NCBI GenBank assembly: GCA_030867875.1
Contig: JAOWCC010000577.1
Coordinates: forward strand, 83,557,740 to 83,621,739
Source of the DNA: Actinernus sp. WN-2022
Taxonomy: Eukaryota; Cnidaria; Anthozoa; Actiniaria; Actinernidae
Direction: 5' to 3'
DNA length: 64,000 bases
Positions within the stretch are counted from its first letter, which is position 1, and each line of letters opens with the position of its first letter. Below are positions 22,630-33,544 of the stretch, in pieces. The translations under genes were made by a program, and so were the position numbers. The notes below the pieces were generated by a model. It was not told the origin of the DNA. It made no database searches and saw only the letters and a program-made list of their open reading frames with translations.

Positions 22630-22760
22630 TGTCAGGTGATAAGATATGTTTTAGGGTATTGCATTTTCTGGGTGAAGGTTTTAGGGTACTTTTTCAGCGT
22701 TTCCGACGGTCATCCCCGTTCTTTGTACCCCGGAGTACCCGGCCCCACCCCCGGTGTCAG
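22630..22760. mobile_element. Fragment of a GC-ended MITE family
   Basis: The segment has repeated TTTAGGGTA motifs and ends CCCCGGAGTACCCGGCC followed by CCACCCCCGG. This resembles the terminal part of the element at 47940-48361. It is short and diverged, so the call is tentative. Confidence 0.35.
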
Positions 22761-23383
22761 TGACAATGTTTAAACCCATTCCCACCGCAGTACATTTGAT
22801 TGTTCACATATTCAAACTACACAGATATGATAAGTCAATATTTCAGGATGATGGGTGAAGATTTGTTTAGTTCGTTTGTAAAATTTGACAGAATGCAGTT
22901 ACCACTTACCGTTTCTTAACTTTATCAGTGCAAAATGTGTTTAGAAATTTCCAAACATCCCAGTCCATGGATGTAGGACTCCGTTTTTAACCAGATCAGT
23001 GTAAAATGTGTTTGGAAATTTCCAAACACCTTTGGCCATATGTTCAGTTCAGGGTTGGATGTAGCACTCCGTTTTTAACCAGATTAGTATAAAATGTGTA
23101 TATGCGAAGTTTTGTGTCAGTGTGTATAGAGTGTCAAAATATATACTGTATTATACAAAGAATACCAGTTTAAATAAAATGTTATAATTTTTAATAACTC
23201 TGAAATAATCACGTAAGATTATGAGCGCACAACGTTTGAAAAAAATGAAATATTGATAAATGTGCATCCAATTTTTTACCAAACCTCGCCTACTTCAGAA
23301 TATCTAACTTAAATAAATTACGTACTACTATTTGGTCACGCTCAATGATGCCGTTTTTGATGTTCTTTATGCCTGCCGTGAGA

Positions 23384-24160
23384 TGAGATTGTCATAAATA
23401 ATCGCAACTTCGAATGTGATTGCAACTTGCCCGGTTATTTGTTGTGTATGTGTTAACCTTCAGTTTAACCCTAACTAGAATTATTCTGCTTTTATCCCCC
23501 CACCCCCCATAACTAACAACAGTTTAAAGGAACCTCGTTCCTTTGTAAGAGAGAGGAATGTTTTCTGGCAAAAGTACAGGCGTACGAGTCCGACGTGCAC
23601 CATCTTGTATTTTCGTAAGAGAACTAACTACCGGTAGCGTCAATCGATAGCGCACAAAATTGCGAAGAACGCCTAGCGTGCTTCTATCGTATTTTGGAAG
23701 GTAAGTAAGCTTAATCCCGTTAAAATATTAACGAACACCTGATATATTATAGGTCTTAGGAGAGTTTTTGCTCTATTTCTTTTCAAAGTGCGTAATTGTA
23801 TCACTAATTATGTAAAAAATGCTTAATTATGCGATCGGACACGATGTTAGACCAATACCGGCGCGAAATATCAGAAGTCATGTAAAGCTTCATACAGGTT
23901 CGTAATATGTAAATATATGTTAAAGTTGGGTCTACTTCTACATCGTTCCGAAATTAAGCCGCACCCCGATCTTGAACGAAAATTTTGTGTAAAAAGCTGC
24001 AGCTTATCTATTGGTCTTTACGGTAAGTTAGATCACCACGCTTAAGATAAAACGGATTTCAGTTCAGTGGTTATACACACGCTCTTCACGATGTAAAGTA
24101 TACCTTACATTTTAAAGTAACCCAGCAATATATTTACAATGGACGTATACAAAACAGAGC
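23384..24160. other. Non-coding stretch, nothing recognised
   Basis: Contains a C-rich tract near 23497-23508. No exon, tRNA or repeat structure is supported. Confidence 0.4.
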
Positions 24161-24168
24161 TTGGTCGG

Positions 24169-24233
24169 TCTGTATGGGAGAATCTGCATTCGTTGTGTAC
24201 TTTCCGACCTTGGTCAAGATTCTCCCATACAGA
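24169..24233. repeat. 17-bp inverted repeat
   Basis: TCTGTATGGGAGAATCT (24169-24185) and its exact reverse complement (24217-24233) flank a 31-bp loop. It could be a small hairpin element or a MITE remnant. Confidence 0.5.
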
Positions 24234-24714
24234 CATTCTTCTCGGGGGAAAATAAGAACTGAATATTCAAATATGAAGGGCCATCTTACCATTGACTGTG
24301 ACTTTCCCGACCTTAATCCCTAGATGATTGGCTCTGTCAGTTGTCACACATCGAAAAGTAAGCATCTCGTATATCTGTATGTATAAGTACAACAGAACAA
24401 TCAATGACAATAATGTTAATCAGATACCAGTCAAATTAGCTTACACAAAAATACAAGGGAAGGTAATTCTAAAAATTTTCTATGACCTCGACCTCCTAAC
24501 GACAAACTTCTATAAAATCCTCGTTTCTCGCATTAACAGTTGATTCGTCAAACAGAATGTCACGCCGGGTGAAGTAAGCCTGGAATGTTTATTGGCATTG
24601 ATAGACCAATGTTATTAAGAATATTTTAACGTCAAGGAATCAATATCAGTATCAAGGAATGGTACTGTCCCCGGACCGCTCCAAGAAAGCTGATCTAACT
24701 GCCCTTCCAAAATG

Positions 24715-24945
24715 TGCATTGTATGCACGCATACATGCACCGCATTTGCATGCATGCGTTTGCATGTATTGTGCATGCATGCATATACCCTGCATACATG
24801 CAATCACAAAGTGCATGCATGCATCACATGTGCATGCATGCATGCATATACACTGTATGCATGCAATCACAAAGTGCATGCATGCATTACATGTGCATGC
24901 ATGCACTTTTACAGTACATGCATGCGGGCAACCAGTGCATGTATG
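24715..24945. repeat. TGCATGCA-rich palindromic repeat array
   Basis: Dozens of TGCATG/CATGCA hexamers are packed into about 230 bp, many as the self-complementary TGCATGCATGCA. A longer period of about 63 bp is visible: CAATCACAAAGTGCATGC starts at 24801 and again at 24864. All open frames across it are cysteine/histidine/methionine-rich artefacts of the repeat. A second array of the same motif lies at 29490-29955. Confidence 0.8.
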
Positions 24946-26312
24946 AAGCCTTCATTCCCAAGTTTTCACAATCCGAGAGACTTAAATGAATTACAATCAT
25001 TATATTATTTACTATACTGTAAATGCTATATTAACCGCCCAGCACCGAATAAGCGCCTCTTCTCTGCTAAGTAATGATCCGACTGAATAACAAATAAGCA
25101 AGGAACATTATAGGCTAACTAACTTTGATATACACTGTGAAAACTAACTGGTTGGAATAACCAATTTAAATGGTTATAACCATTTCATATTGGTCATACT
25201 AACCAATTTAAAAATGGTAAAAAATAAAATTGATAAAAATGGCAATATAGAACCTTGTTGTAGCAACCAACTAAAATGGTTATATCCATAACCTACCAAT
25301 TATAGAATGGTCGAGAAAATGTTATCATTAAAAATGGTTAAAATTACATTATTAAGTTTTTGGTTAAATTTACCTTTACATTGGTTGTGTGAAACTACCA
25401 TTTCAATATTGGACAACACCTGTTGTTGGACAACAACTGTTATTTACACTGTTATTTTCAGGGAGTTATTTTCACTAAAATAACTCTAGAGAGTGGAATA
25501 ACTTTTTTGGAGTTATATTTACTCAGGAGCCCATTTTGTTCGTTTAAATCCCAAATGCATGTAAATTGCTTAAGCATTAATAAATCAAAAATAATACTAT
25601 AGTACAAAATACTGAAAAGATCAATCGATCCATTCCGCAGTTGTTCTCCTGATACACGACTAGAGACTGGTAACTACAGTACTGTAAATCGGTCAGCGGC
25701 AACGCTACGACGCATGCTCATGAGTACGTGTATATCAGGTTTCGGCTGTTGGACGAACTTCAAGTTCAACGGTTCCCCGGCGAAGCAGTTTCTGAGCGGT
25801 CTTAATTTCCTACAACTTCAATGGAGTTACAGCAGGTTAGCTAGTTTAAGAGTTTTGGAACCAAGCTAAGAACTCACCAAGACTTCGTTTGGACCCTAAA
25901 TGGCTATTTCTGGGCTGGTATATTTGGAGGGAAAACGAAACACTAAACACAGTTCGAAGATGACGGTAAGCCTTGCACAGTTTAAAGTAATGGTTCCCCG
26001 GGAGTGGTTCAAAGTAATTCCTAATTTACCTTCAAGTAGATATGTTGATCAGTAGCTCCCTTAATAAAAGTTACAAAAAGTAAATGACTATTTCACGGAC
26101 GAACTAACTATGCAAAAACAATGTATATGCACGTGGCCCAGGTTCTAACTACGACCTAGCAAAGTGAAAACTTGAAGTCTCATTACAACTTATAATTAAA
26201 TACACATCAGCGACTCGAATTAACCATCTAGTTACAATCTTATGATATTGCGTTGTGTTTGTTCATTGAACAAGTTAATTCTGTAAAATATATTGGTAAA
26301 ATATGCTGAACC
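24946..26312. repeat. Region with AACCA/TGGTT palindromic repeats, otherwise no gene
   Basis: From 25140 to about 25410 the motifs AACCAATTT and AAATGGTT alternate irregularly (for example AACCAATTTAAATGGTT at 25158-25174). Next comes an inverted repeat around GTTGTTGGACAACAAC (25422-25437), then AGTTATTTTCACTAAAATAACT-type palindromes (25463-25520). From 25540 to 26312 I see nothing recognisable. Confidence 0.5.
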
Positions 26313-26802
26313 AATAGACCAATCCAAGGTAATTTCCACCATCTTGTAGAGGGTGCAAACATGGCGTGAAATACAGTGTTTGTATGGGAATCCGATGCCA
26401 AATAATTTCCGTAAAATCGGATTTATGAAATATTCTTCAGAGACAAACTTAAGATACCAGAAAAAAGATTAACTGATCGAACTTTGAGGGATGTAGCTGT
26501 GTTGGTAAGCATGCAATCGTGTTTTTAGTTTCCCATACATTTTTCTGTAACAAAGCGGGAAACTTTATAGACAAATGTACGGGAAACTAAAAACTAGATT
26601 GCTCGTTTCTCAGCATAGCTACATCCCTCAAATTTCGATCAATTAATATTTTACCTTGTATCTTAAGTTTGTATCTGAAGAATATTTCATAAATCTGATT
26701 TTACGGAAATTATTTGGCATCGGATTCCCTTACAAACACTGTATTTCGCGCCATGTTTGCACCCCCTACAAGATGGTGGAAATTACCTTGGATTGGTCTA
26801 TT
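26313..26802. mobile_element. 490-bp fold-back MITE
   Basis: The whole segment is one long imperfect palindrome. It begins AATAGACCAATCCAAGG and ends with the reverse complement; both arms contain TTTCCACCATCTTG, GGTGCAAACATGGCG and ATTTATGAAATATTCTTC or their complements. The centre is around 26560. TA dinucleotides sit in the outermost bases on both sides, which allows a TA target duplication (Tc1/mariner-like). No ORF. Confidence 0.75.
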
Positions 26803-28050
26803 TTCAAACATCTTTAAGTGCATATGAAGTGAACATTAAGTTGAGCTAATGTTAAAATGCTTTCGAAATGAGGAATAAAGACATTTTCCGTTTGTCAACA
26901 TCTCGTCTCGTTTCAGAAATATTCAGGTTTTTGTAATATGCAAATGAGATGACCTATGACGTCATATTGTTTGCACAGCTTGGAGGCAAATCACAAATAT
27001 CTCTACAAATATTGGATAAAAACTATTGACACTTTGCACATATGTGCTACTATGGCAAATACACATCATTGTGCAAATTATGATGTTGCCATGGAAACAG
27101 TCTGGCCCCAGGCTTCCACTACAAATATCACAAACTTCCCTAATTTCTCCTTTGTCAAACACATTTTTTTTGGTGTGGGTCAAAAATAAGATTTGGAACA
27201 ATGTAGGCATTGTATGTGAATAGTTTAAGGAACTTATTTTTTGTAATAAGGAAAGAAATTGGAATTTTATGTTCAAGGTGAAAGGTGCGTGGGGCCATGA
27301 GAGTTTGTAGGGGCATCCTCTCGATTAGTTCTAGGCTATTACGATGTCCCGTACTCTTTGTATCTTATCTTGGTTTAGTCTATCAAATAGTTGTATTATT
27401 GTAACTATTTCTCCTTTTTTTCTTTCTATTTGTAATACCTTGTAATTAATCTGATACATTGAATTAAATTGAACAAACTTGAAACTTGAACTTTGAGTAT
27501 ATTTGGAAGTTAACAAGGTCGTTTCTAAGCGAGTAAATAACTATAAACCTTAGGCATAGACTACTACTAGTAGTGAACCTCGTGTCTCAGCTCTACCCAG
27601 AAGTCCACGCAGGCACCAATATGCTAATTATGTGATAACTGTTAGAAGTCTATCTTCTGGTAAGCTACTAAATAGACATGCTTAATATTGCCTGATTGCT
27701 ACATTTGTCTATAGGTTGTTTGCCAGTAATTATTTATTTATTTAGGGTAAGATTTATCTTCAGGCCATTTCATGACTAAAAAAACAGAGAGTAATCCTTA
27801 GAATTTAGACTTTTGTTTTAATTTCTTAATTAACAAAATAACATTAGATACTTTCTTTTTTAGATAACATTTCTTTGTTATAGTGGGTGCTTCCAATGAG
27901 CACACAAACACCTTGAAAATCAAATACAATTTCATTATTTCCCAATATAATTTAAATTAAGTAATAGAACACTGCTAACAGTACTGTTGTACTCTTTCGT
28001 TTTCAGAATACATGTATGCCAGAAAAGCAAAGATAACATATGACTGTCAG
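26803..28050. other. Non-coding stretch; possible LINE 3' end near 27380-27490
   Basis: Around 27380-27490 the sequence (TTTCTATTTGTAATACC, then GAATTAAATTGAAC and GAAACTTGAACTT) resembles the 3' UTR and tail of CR1/L2-group LINEs such as the one ending near 50745. The match is short. Overlapping open frames on both strands at 26956-27276 are not supported. Confidence 0.35.
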
Positions 28051-28051
28051 G

Positions 28052-28117
28052 TATAAATGTATAGTATGCAACAAGTTTGCTGGTTGGCTGAGTACACATG
28101 CGATCATTAAAAAACGT
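28052..28117 (+). pseudogene. C2H2 zinc-finger relic
   Basis: The plus strand translates to YKCIVCNKFAGWLSTHAII, matching the finger pattern (aromatic-x-Cys-x2-Cys, Phe, Leu, His) except that the second His is lost. It is not in a long open frame. Another degenerate finger lies at 28946-29014, so this may be the remains of a zinc-finger gene or a chance match; alone it would be weak. Confidence 0.4.
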
Positions 28118-28945
28118 AATCGTGCAGGTAATTGAAAGGTATAATTTCTTACAATAATATATGCTTACAACATTTTCTGGAATATTAATGCTAGGTATAT
28201 GTACAATGTATGAGCAGGGTTATTTTAAATAAACGCCAGGGACATTTATTTGAGACCCTGCTTTTTATTGAAGACCTGGCCTGGAAGTGATTGTGTCAAT
28301 ACATGTTCCAATTTACAAGTACTAGGTACACTAGTTTAATTTAGACTGTTCCATTCTACCGATTTTTCAGCACTTGGTCGCATTCTATCAACTAACTAGC
28401 TATTGCATGGTTATAAGTGGCCCACCCTTGGATGCTTGCACGGGAATACGTGACCCCCTCTCTGCATTTATAGAAGTTGAGGTCTCATTCACTAGTTAGC
28501 CCCAGAATATTATGCCGCTAGAGATTTGTTTACATCGTTAATGGTTATTTTATGTTTGCATAACTGGACACATCAATACAAAAGCATTATTTACTGAAAA
28601 TCCGATTAGCTGATAAAGAAGGTATTTTTCTTAATTGGGGACAAACTTGTGACCTTTTGATTGCTTGATAAACACTTGCAGAACTTTGTTATCAGGAGGC
28701 CAAAGGCCTTGCACAAGTAATAACTTAAGTCAAACAAGTTACTTCTGTTCGTGTTGATTGATATTTGACACTAACCCGGTTTTTCCATGAGATACATGTA
28801 GAATGCACATTACAATGTATTCCACTCTTTTGTCAAACATGTTTGCCCTCAGAGTCTATATAATTAACAACTAATCGCATGGGTCCTCGTAAACTTAATG
28901 ATTAATTTCACTTGTGTCTTCAAAGTTGATAAATTTGCTGAAACA

Positions 28946-29014
28946 CGTTCTGGTGAGAAGCCATATCAATGTCAGCAGTGTGGCAAGTGTTTTAACAGTA
29001 AGAATAGCTTGTGA
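28946..29014 (+). pseudogene. C2H2 zinc-finger relic with intact linker
   Basis: The plus strand reads RSGEKPYQCQQCGKCFNSKN and then SL-stop. This contains the hallmark inter-finger linker (a TGEKPY variant) and the Cys-x2-Cys half of a C2H2 finger with its conserved Gly-Lys and Phe, but a stop replaces the His-x3-His half. The frame is open a few codons upstream (KFAET). The linker makes zinc-finger ancestry convincing. It is a decayed exon, not a working gene. Confidence 0.6.
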
Positions 29015-29485
29015 CAGCTACAACTAGTCTTTCTTAATTTTAGCAACCTTTAGTAGAGCAGTTTTCGCTTAACTATCCTATAACCAAACGTAAAGCAATC
29101 ACATCAATTCTGCTTAGAATGTATGCAAGTTATAAGCAAAGTAATCGTCGATTACTTTGGACAGTTAAGAGAAAGCCGCTCTATAAATATTTATACATTT
29201 TTTATATCGTTCAAACATTTTGTCTCCATTTTTGTGTGTTTCATTTTCAAAACTGTGTTGATACATTCTCAGCGATTTAAAATTAATTTATCAACCAAAA
29301 TTACTTAAAATATGTTAGTTAAAATATCTTCCCAAAAAATTGTAGTTAGTATTTGTTTGTGTATTAACTAGAATTTAATTAAACGTGTCTGTTATTGTAA
29401 CCACTAAACGAGTGTGAGTTGGTTCCTACCTAAATTATTTTTCTTCAAGCAATATTATGAAGCGAAATCTTGTGATTAATGAATC
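29015..29485. other. Non-coding stretch, nothing recognised
   Basis: AT-rich sequence between the zinc-finger relic and the second TGCATGCA array. Confidence 0.4.
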
Positions 29486-29489
29486 TATT

Positions 29490-29955
29490 TTGTGCATGCA
29501 TGCACCCTGCTGATGCCATGCATCAGTGCAGATGTGCTATAATTCTCAAACATGCACCCTGCTGCATGTATGCACATGCATGCAGCCAGTGCATGCATGA
29601 TGCATGCAATGCATACACAGGGGCCAATTTTCGTGCACGCAACCTCCTGCATGTATGCACATGCATGACCTCCTGCATGTATGCACATGCATGACCTCCT
29701 GCGTGCATGTACATGCATGAAGCCAGTGCATGCATGATGCAATGCATGCAACGGGGCCAATTTTCATGCACGCAACCTCCTGCATGTATGCACATGCATG
29801 ACCGCCTGCATGCATGCACATGCATGCAGCCAGTGCATGCATGATGCATGCATGATGCATGCAATGCATGCACAGGGGCCAATTTTCATGCATCATGCAT
29901 GCCTGCATGCATGCATGCGGAATTCATGTATGCATGCATGCCACATGCATGCACA
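29490..29955. repeat. Second TGCATGCA-rich array with ~125-bp higher-order unit
   Basis: The array is dense in CATGCATG and TGCATGCA. It has a higher-order unit anchored by GGGGCCAATTTTC, which starts near 29620, 29752 and 29875 and is followed in two units by CACGCAACCTCCTGCATG. The overlapping Cys/His/Met-rich open frames on both strands are artefacts of the repeat and its self-complementarity. Confidence 0.8.
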
Positions 29956-30083
29956 TTATGGAAGGGAGGACAATAAATGTCCAAATTGATAAAGCTAAGA
30001 TGAAACAAACTTAATCAATCAACTTATTATAAAAAATAAGGTATGTATATAAAAGTATGTATTCATATGACCAGCTAAATTTT

Positions 30084-30400
30084 AGTAACCACATAAGTGA
30101 AGTTTACAAAAATGTCAGCAAACAGGTTGGAGTTCTATTACGTTTAAGAAATATTATACCAGTTAAAGACAAATTACAGCTATATTTTACGTATTGCCAT
30201 ATTTAACGTATTCCCATATGGGCATTAGATAAGCGTCAACGAATCCAAGGTAGAGCGTTGCGTGCTGTATTTATTAGTTGGTGAGACACTTATGAACACT
30301 TGCTTCGGAGAGAAAAAGTACTGACATACACTTAATAATTTGAGTCGACTACAAGATATCGTTATACTTATGTATAGAGCTAAGAACAATTTATTGCGTA
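30084..30400 (+). pseudogene. LINE reverse transcriptase C-terminal relic (CR1/L2-like)
   Basis: The plus strand gives HISEVYKNVSKQVGVLLRLR, then IIPVKDKLQLYFTYCHI-stop, KRQRIQGRALRAVF and, near the end, RLQDIVILMYRAKNNLL. These are the thumb and post-RT segments of CR1/L2-group ORF2 proteins. Stops and a frame change interrupt it. It is flanked by the TGCATGCA array on the left and a TAAGATCTTA array on the right. Confidence 0.65.
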
Positions 30401-30709
30401 TGCATACAGTATTATATTAATGTGTCGTCAAAATGATACCCTTTTTCAATTTCCCTATAGTATAGTACACCTATCATGTCAACATATTGGCAAAGCGAAA
30501 TAAAAAAAACATAGTAATTTGCAAATTAGTATGTTTTTAAATATGCATATATATCTGACCTTGACTTTAATTTCCCAAAATGATACACATGATATCAAAA
30601 AATGATCGCCTTTTTTTATTGTCCTATAGTATAGTAAATCATGACAGCACACATAGGCTACCAGTAGGATGTAAAGAGTCAATAATGAAAAACAAACATG
30701 GATATTTTT

Positions 30710-31040
30710 AGTGAAATCTTAGTAAGATTTGTTAATCTTATAAGATCTTGTAAGATTCTTACTAAGATCTTAATATTATTAAGATCTTAGTAAGATTTGT
30801 TGATGTTATAAGATATCGTAAGATTCTTACTAAGATCTTAATATTATTAAGATCTTAGTAAGATTTGTTATCTTATAAGATAGCGTAAAATTATTACTAA
30901 CATCTTAATAATGCACACATTCTAGTGAAATCTTATAAGATCTTGTAAGATTATTACTAAGATCTTAACAATGTTAAGATCTTACAAGACTTTATAAGAT
31001 TTTTACTAAGATATTAACAATTATAAAAGACACATTCTAG
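30710..31040. repeat. TAAGATCTTA palindromic repeat array
   Basis: Repeated TTAAGATCTTAGTAAGAT and inverted versions (ATCTTACTAAGATCTTAA) form a quasi-palindromic array with a period of roughly 70-75 bp. The motif ACACATTCTAGTG recurs near 30910 and 31028 at two internal borders. A related array lies at 33545-34125. There is no coding sequence. Confidence 0.75.
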
Positions 31041-32350
31041 TGGGTAAATATAGGTAAGATTTATTGAGCTAACAAGATCTTCAGTAAGGAGTATTTAGTT
31101 ATTAATGTTATTACCGTACCAACCAGAGATCCATTGGCTTCTGACACAAAGCGGCCTTTTAAAATCGTGGTTGGTACATTAGCATAACAATTGTAATGTT
31201 TATCAACACTAAACATCGCTTAATTCATACCAAAAACATGATTTAAGTGATTACATGAACATCCTGATCGATCGCTAGCAAATATTAGCATATAATTAAG
31301 GTTCACTACTTTCATAATTGTGTACATTTGTACCATGTCCTCTCAGATGCAAATTAAACGATAATCACAATGAGAATCCACATGCTGCCTCCCTATTTCC
31401 CCTTAGATAGTAGTAACTTATAGTTCGGCAGTTCTCTCTTTCTCATTAAGGCATAAAACGAAGTGTACGATCTGCAAAATAATAACCAAATATTCCCGGA
31501 ATATTGTCGTTCCTTTCCGTGTCAAACATTATCAAATGTACTGCATCGTTTTTCTTGTTAGGATCGCTCAGTTGTTAGCAATTAAAGGATGTGCTCACTT
31601 CTTTTGAGTATTGTTCATGCAATGGGAGAATTACAGAGAATATAGCTGGTTGGGAAAACGTTTTTATGGAGCTCTTTCTGATGCCAGTAATATAAACAAG
31701 TCCGTGATCCGCCATCTTGTTTTTTTGAGGATTTCACAACATGCCTCACGTGAAGCCTCGTCTCTATGCTGGGCGTCTTTCGCGCCTTTTCTCGATTCTT
31801 CCCTCCGAAACAATAGTTTGTCTACAAACTGAAGAAAAGAGAAGCATTCTGTAAACCTGGAAAAAGGAAAGAAATACACCATGTTGTTTATTGTTTCTTG
31901 GTATGTTTTTTTTTTTGCCAAAAAAAGCTTTTATTGACTTGAATAACCACGAGTTTGTACTGCTTGATAAATATGTACCAGGTCTCAGACAAGCCCTCAG
32001 GCCTCAGTTGAATGGATTTTCTTATTGTTGGAATCTAATCTTCAGCTTTTATGATTGAAAAGGAATACATTTAAAATGTTAGCCAGTGGAATTATCGTTA
32101 ATCATTTGAAAACATAAATAACTTTGTAGTAAACTTCGCTGTCATCGACATTTTATGCTATAAAACTTTAAGTTTAATAAGCTAACATTTATAAGCTAAT
32201 TAACTTAAGAGTGTATACACTTATATATAATTATGTTTGTTTTGTGTTTCCTTTCAGAAATGTTACCGAGAAACACACAGTCCTGAAAAGGGTTTCCACT
32301 ATCCAAAGCACAGTCGTTAAATAGGATCCACAGGGAGCCACAGGGAGTCC
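31041..32350. other. Non-coding stretch, nothing recognised
   Basis: Open frames on opposite strands at 31611-31921 overlap each other and resemble nothing known. The segment lies between the two TAAGATCTTA-type arrays. Confidence 0.35.
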
Positions 32351-32352
32351 AC

Positions 32353-32617
32353 ACAACGTGTTTGTATTTAATTTTATAGGAAATGCATGAGGATTACTGA
32401 AAGGTCGAGTGAACAGCGCAAACATCTAATGCAAAACCCTCCAAAATCGCTAAGATTTTGCATATTTAAGCCACAGCAATGACAAAACACAGGCCAGGTA
32501 AGATAACTTCATGTTTATTTTTGTTTTGTTTTGCTTGTTCTTCACAATATTTTGCCACACTTCAACCCTTTCGGTAATCCTCATACATTTCCTATAACAT
32601 GAAATACAAACACATTG
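32353..32617. repeat. Inverted repeat of about 48 bp
   Basis: 32353-32402 (ACAACGTGTTTGTATTT...GGAAATGCATGAGGATTAC) is the diverged reverse complement of 32567-32617, with about 165 bp between. It may be the arms of a small MITE. No ORF is conserved. Confidence 0.55.
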
Positions 32618-32805
32618 TAGCGATGGAGCTTGCTTGATGATACACCTGCATGCACCTCAGGCTCAGGAGGATGACAATGACTGAACATACCTTATTAGCT
32701 ACGAAATGTAGGCGACCCTTATTAATTAAACCATTAAAGCATACATGTATTTTTTGTTTCTAGTTTTATTATTTATATGATAATACTTTAGCTATATATA
32801 TATAG

Positions 32806-32866
32806 TCAGGAGCCCATTACCATGGTAAAACATGAATTTTTCATTACCATGGTAATGGGCTCCTGA
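32806..32866. mobile_element. Perfect 61-bp palindromic micro-element
   Basis: TCAGGAGCCCATTACCATGG (start of a 23-bp arm, 32806-32828) is followed by a 15-bp loop and the exact reverse complement (32844-32866). TATATAG precedes the left arm and follows the right arm, which could be a 7-bp target duplication in AT-rich sequence. TCAGGAGCCCATT also occurs at 25523. A very small MITE or a deletion derivative of one is likely. Confidence 0.6.
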
Positions 32867-33169
32867 TATATAGTTCAATTTGTTATATGAAAACTGATCT
32901 TTCCCGAATTTTCCTCGTTAAGGCTTACCCAATATCCCTGATATTTCCAGGCTTTTATTGCAAGGGTTTGATATGTTAATAAATTTATTGTAAATATTGT
33001 ACATAGAATGTATACCACATTTTGAGTTTGCACTATGAATCTATGAAAACTAATAAATTGATGTGTACATGAAGTACCTTTTTGTATATACTTGATCAGA
33101 CTCAAACATTTATTTCTGATTATTGTATGATAAATTTTCAATTTGAGGCCGATTATGTAGATTTGAGGT

Positions 33170-33435
33170 ACATTCCAATTACCGGAATTACCAGAAGGAT
33201 TCTAGGAGTAATCCGGAATTCCAGCAGAATGTCATCAATAATAACGGCAGAATTCCAGGCATAATTGTAGACTCCTCCGGGGTAGAATACTGCTGGTATT
33301 CCAGACAACTTTAAGCTGGAGTATGCTGCCAATAATACAGATGGAATTCCAGATTCCTGCTGGGTGGAATACCACCAGAATTCCGGATGGCCGGCCACAC
33401 TGGATGGAATTGGGGTGGAATACTTCTAGAATTAT
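33170..33435. repeat. GGAATTCC-type degenerate repeat cluster
   Basis: GGAATTCC, AGAATTCC, GAATTCCAG and GTGGAATAC recur irregularly about every 20-30 bp, on both strands because the core is self-complementary. No coding pattern is present. Confidence 0.6.
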
Positions 33436-33544
33436 TCCGGATCTGTTTTCATTAGAGATATAGCTGGCATATACATTGATAAATCGCATGTTACAGCACA
33501 TTTCAGGTTCCAGCATTTCATTAGATATCAATGTTTTTTTTTAC

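Larger units (their letters stand above)
20838..23100. mobile_element. Fold-back-like element with tandem-repeat arms, nested in CACTA-like element
   Basis: The left arm (20838-21400) contains four to five tandem units of roughly 85-95 bp, each with AAAACGGAGTGCTACATCC-like and GTTTGGAAATTTCCAAAC-like blocks. The right arm (about 22780-23100) holds two inverted copies of the same unit, plus the inverted flank carrying AATTTTACAAACGAACTAA. Inverted arms made of tandem repeats are the hallmark of Foldback-type elements. The centre carries an L1 fragment (21640-22370) and a GC-rich MITE remnant (22630-22760). Ends are approximate. Confidence 0.6.
19676..23380 (+). mobile_element. CACTA/EnSpm-like element with AGA target duplication and large nested insertion
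   Basis: The left terminus CACGGTGGGCACAAACGGCC starts at 19676 and the right terminus (TTTATGCCTGCCGTG) ends at 23380. AGA precedes the left end (19673-19675) and follows the right end (23381-23383), the 3-bp duplication expected for CACTA elements. Family sequence fills 19676-20525 (CRE octamers at about 19820, 20113 and 20410, and a weakened E2F-like palindrome near 19913). It resumes only for the last 50 bp, from TTTGGTCACGCTCAATGATG at 23332. About 2.8 kb between these parts is a later insertion. No transposase is visible. Confidence 0.75.

Noticed and set aside
24615..25074. Several overlapping Cys/His/Met-rich open frames on both strands
   Set aside because: They are translations of the TGCATGCA repeat, which is open in many frames and self-complementary; the resemblance to metal-binding proteins is an artefact.
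25540..26312. Possible host promoter or first exon
   Set aside because: No exon boundaries, ORF or known motif could be supported.
29479..29989. Open frames rich in HACxxCMHA-type residues
   Set aside because: Same cause as above; no codon pattern or start context supports a gene.
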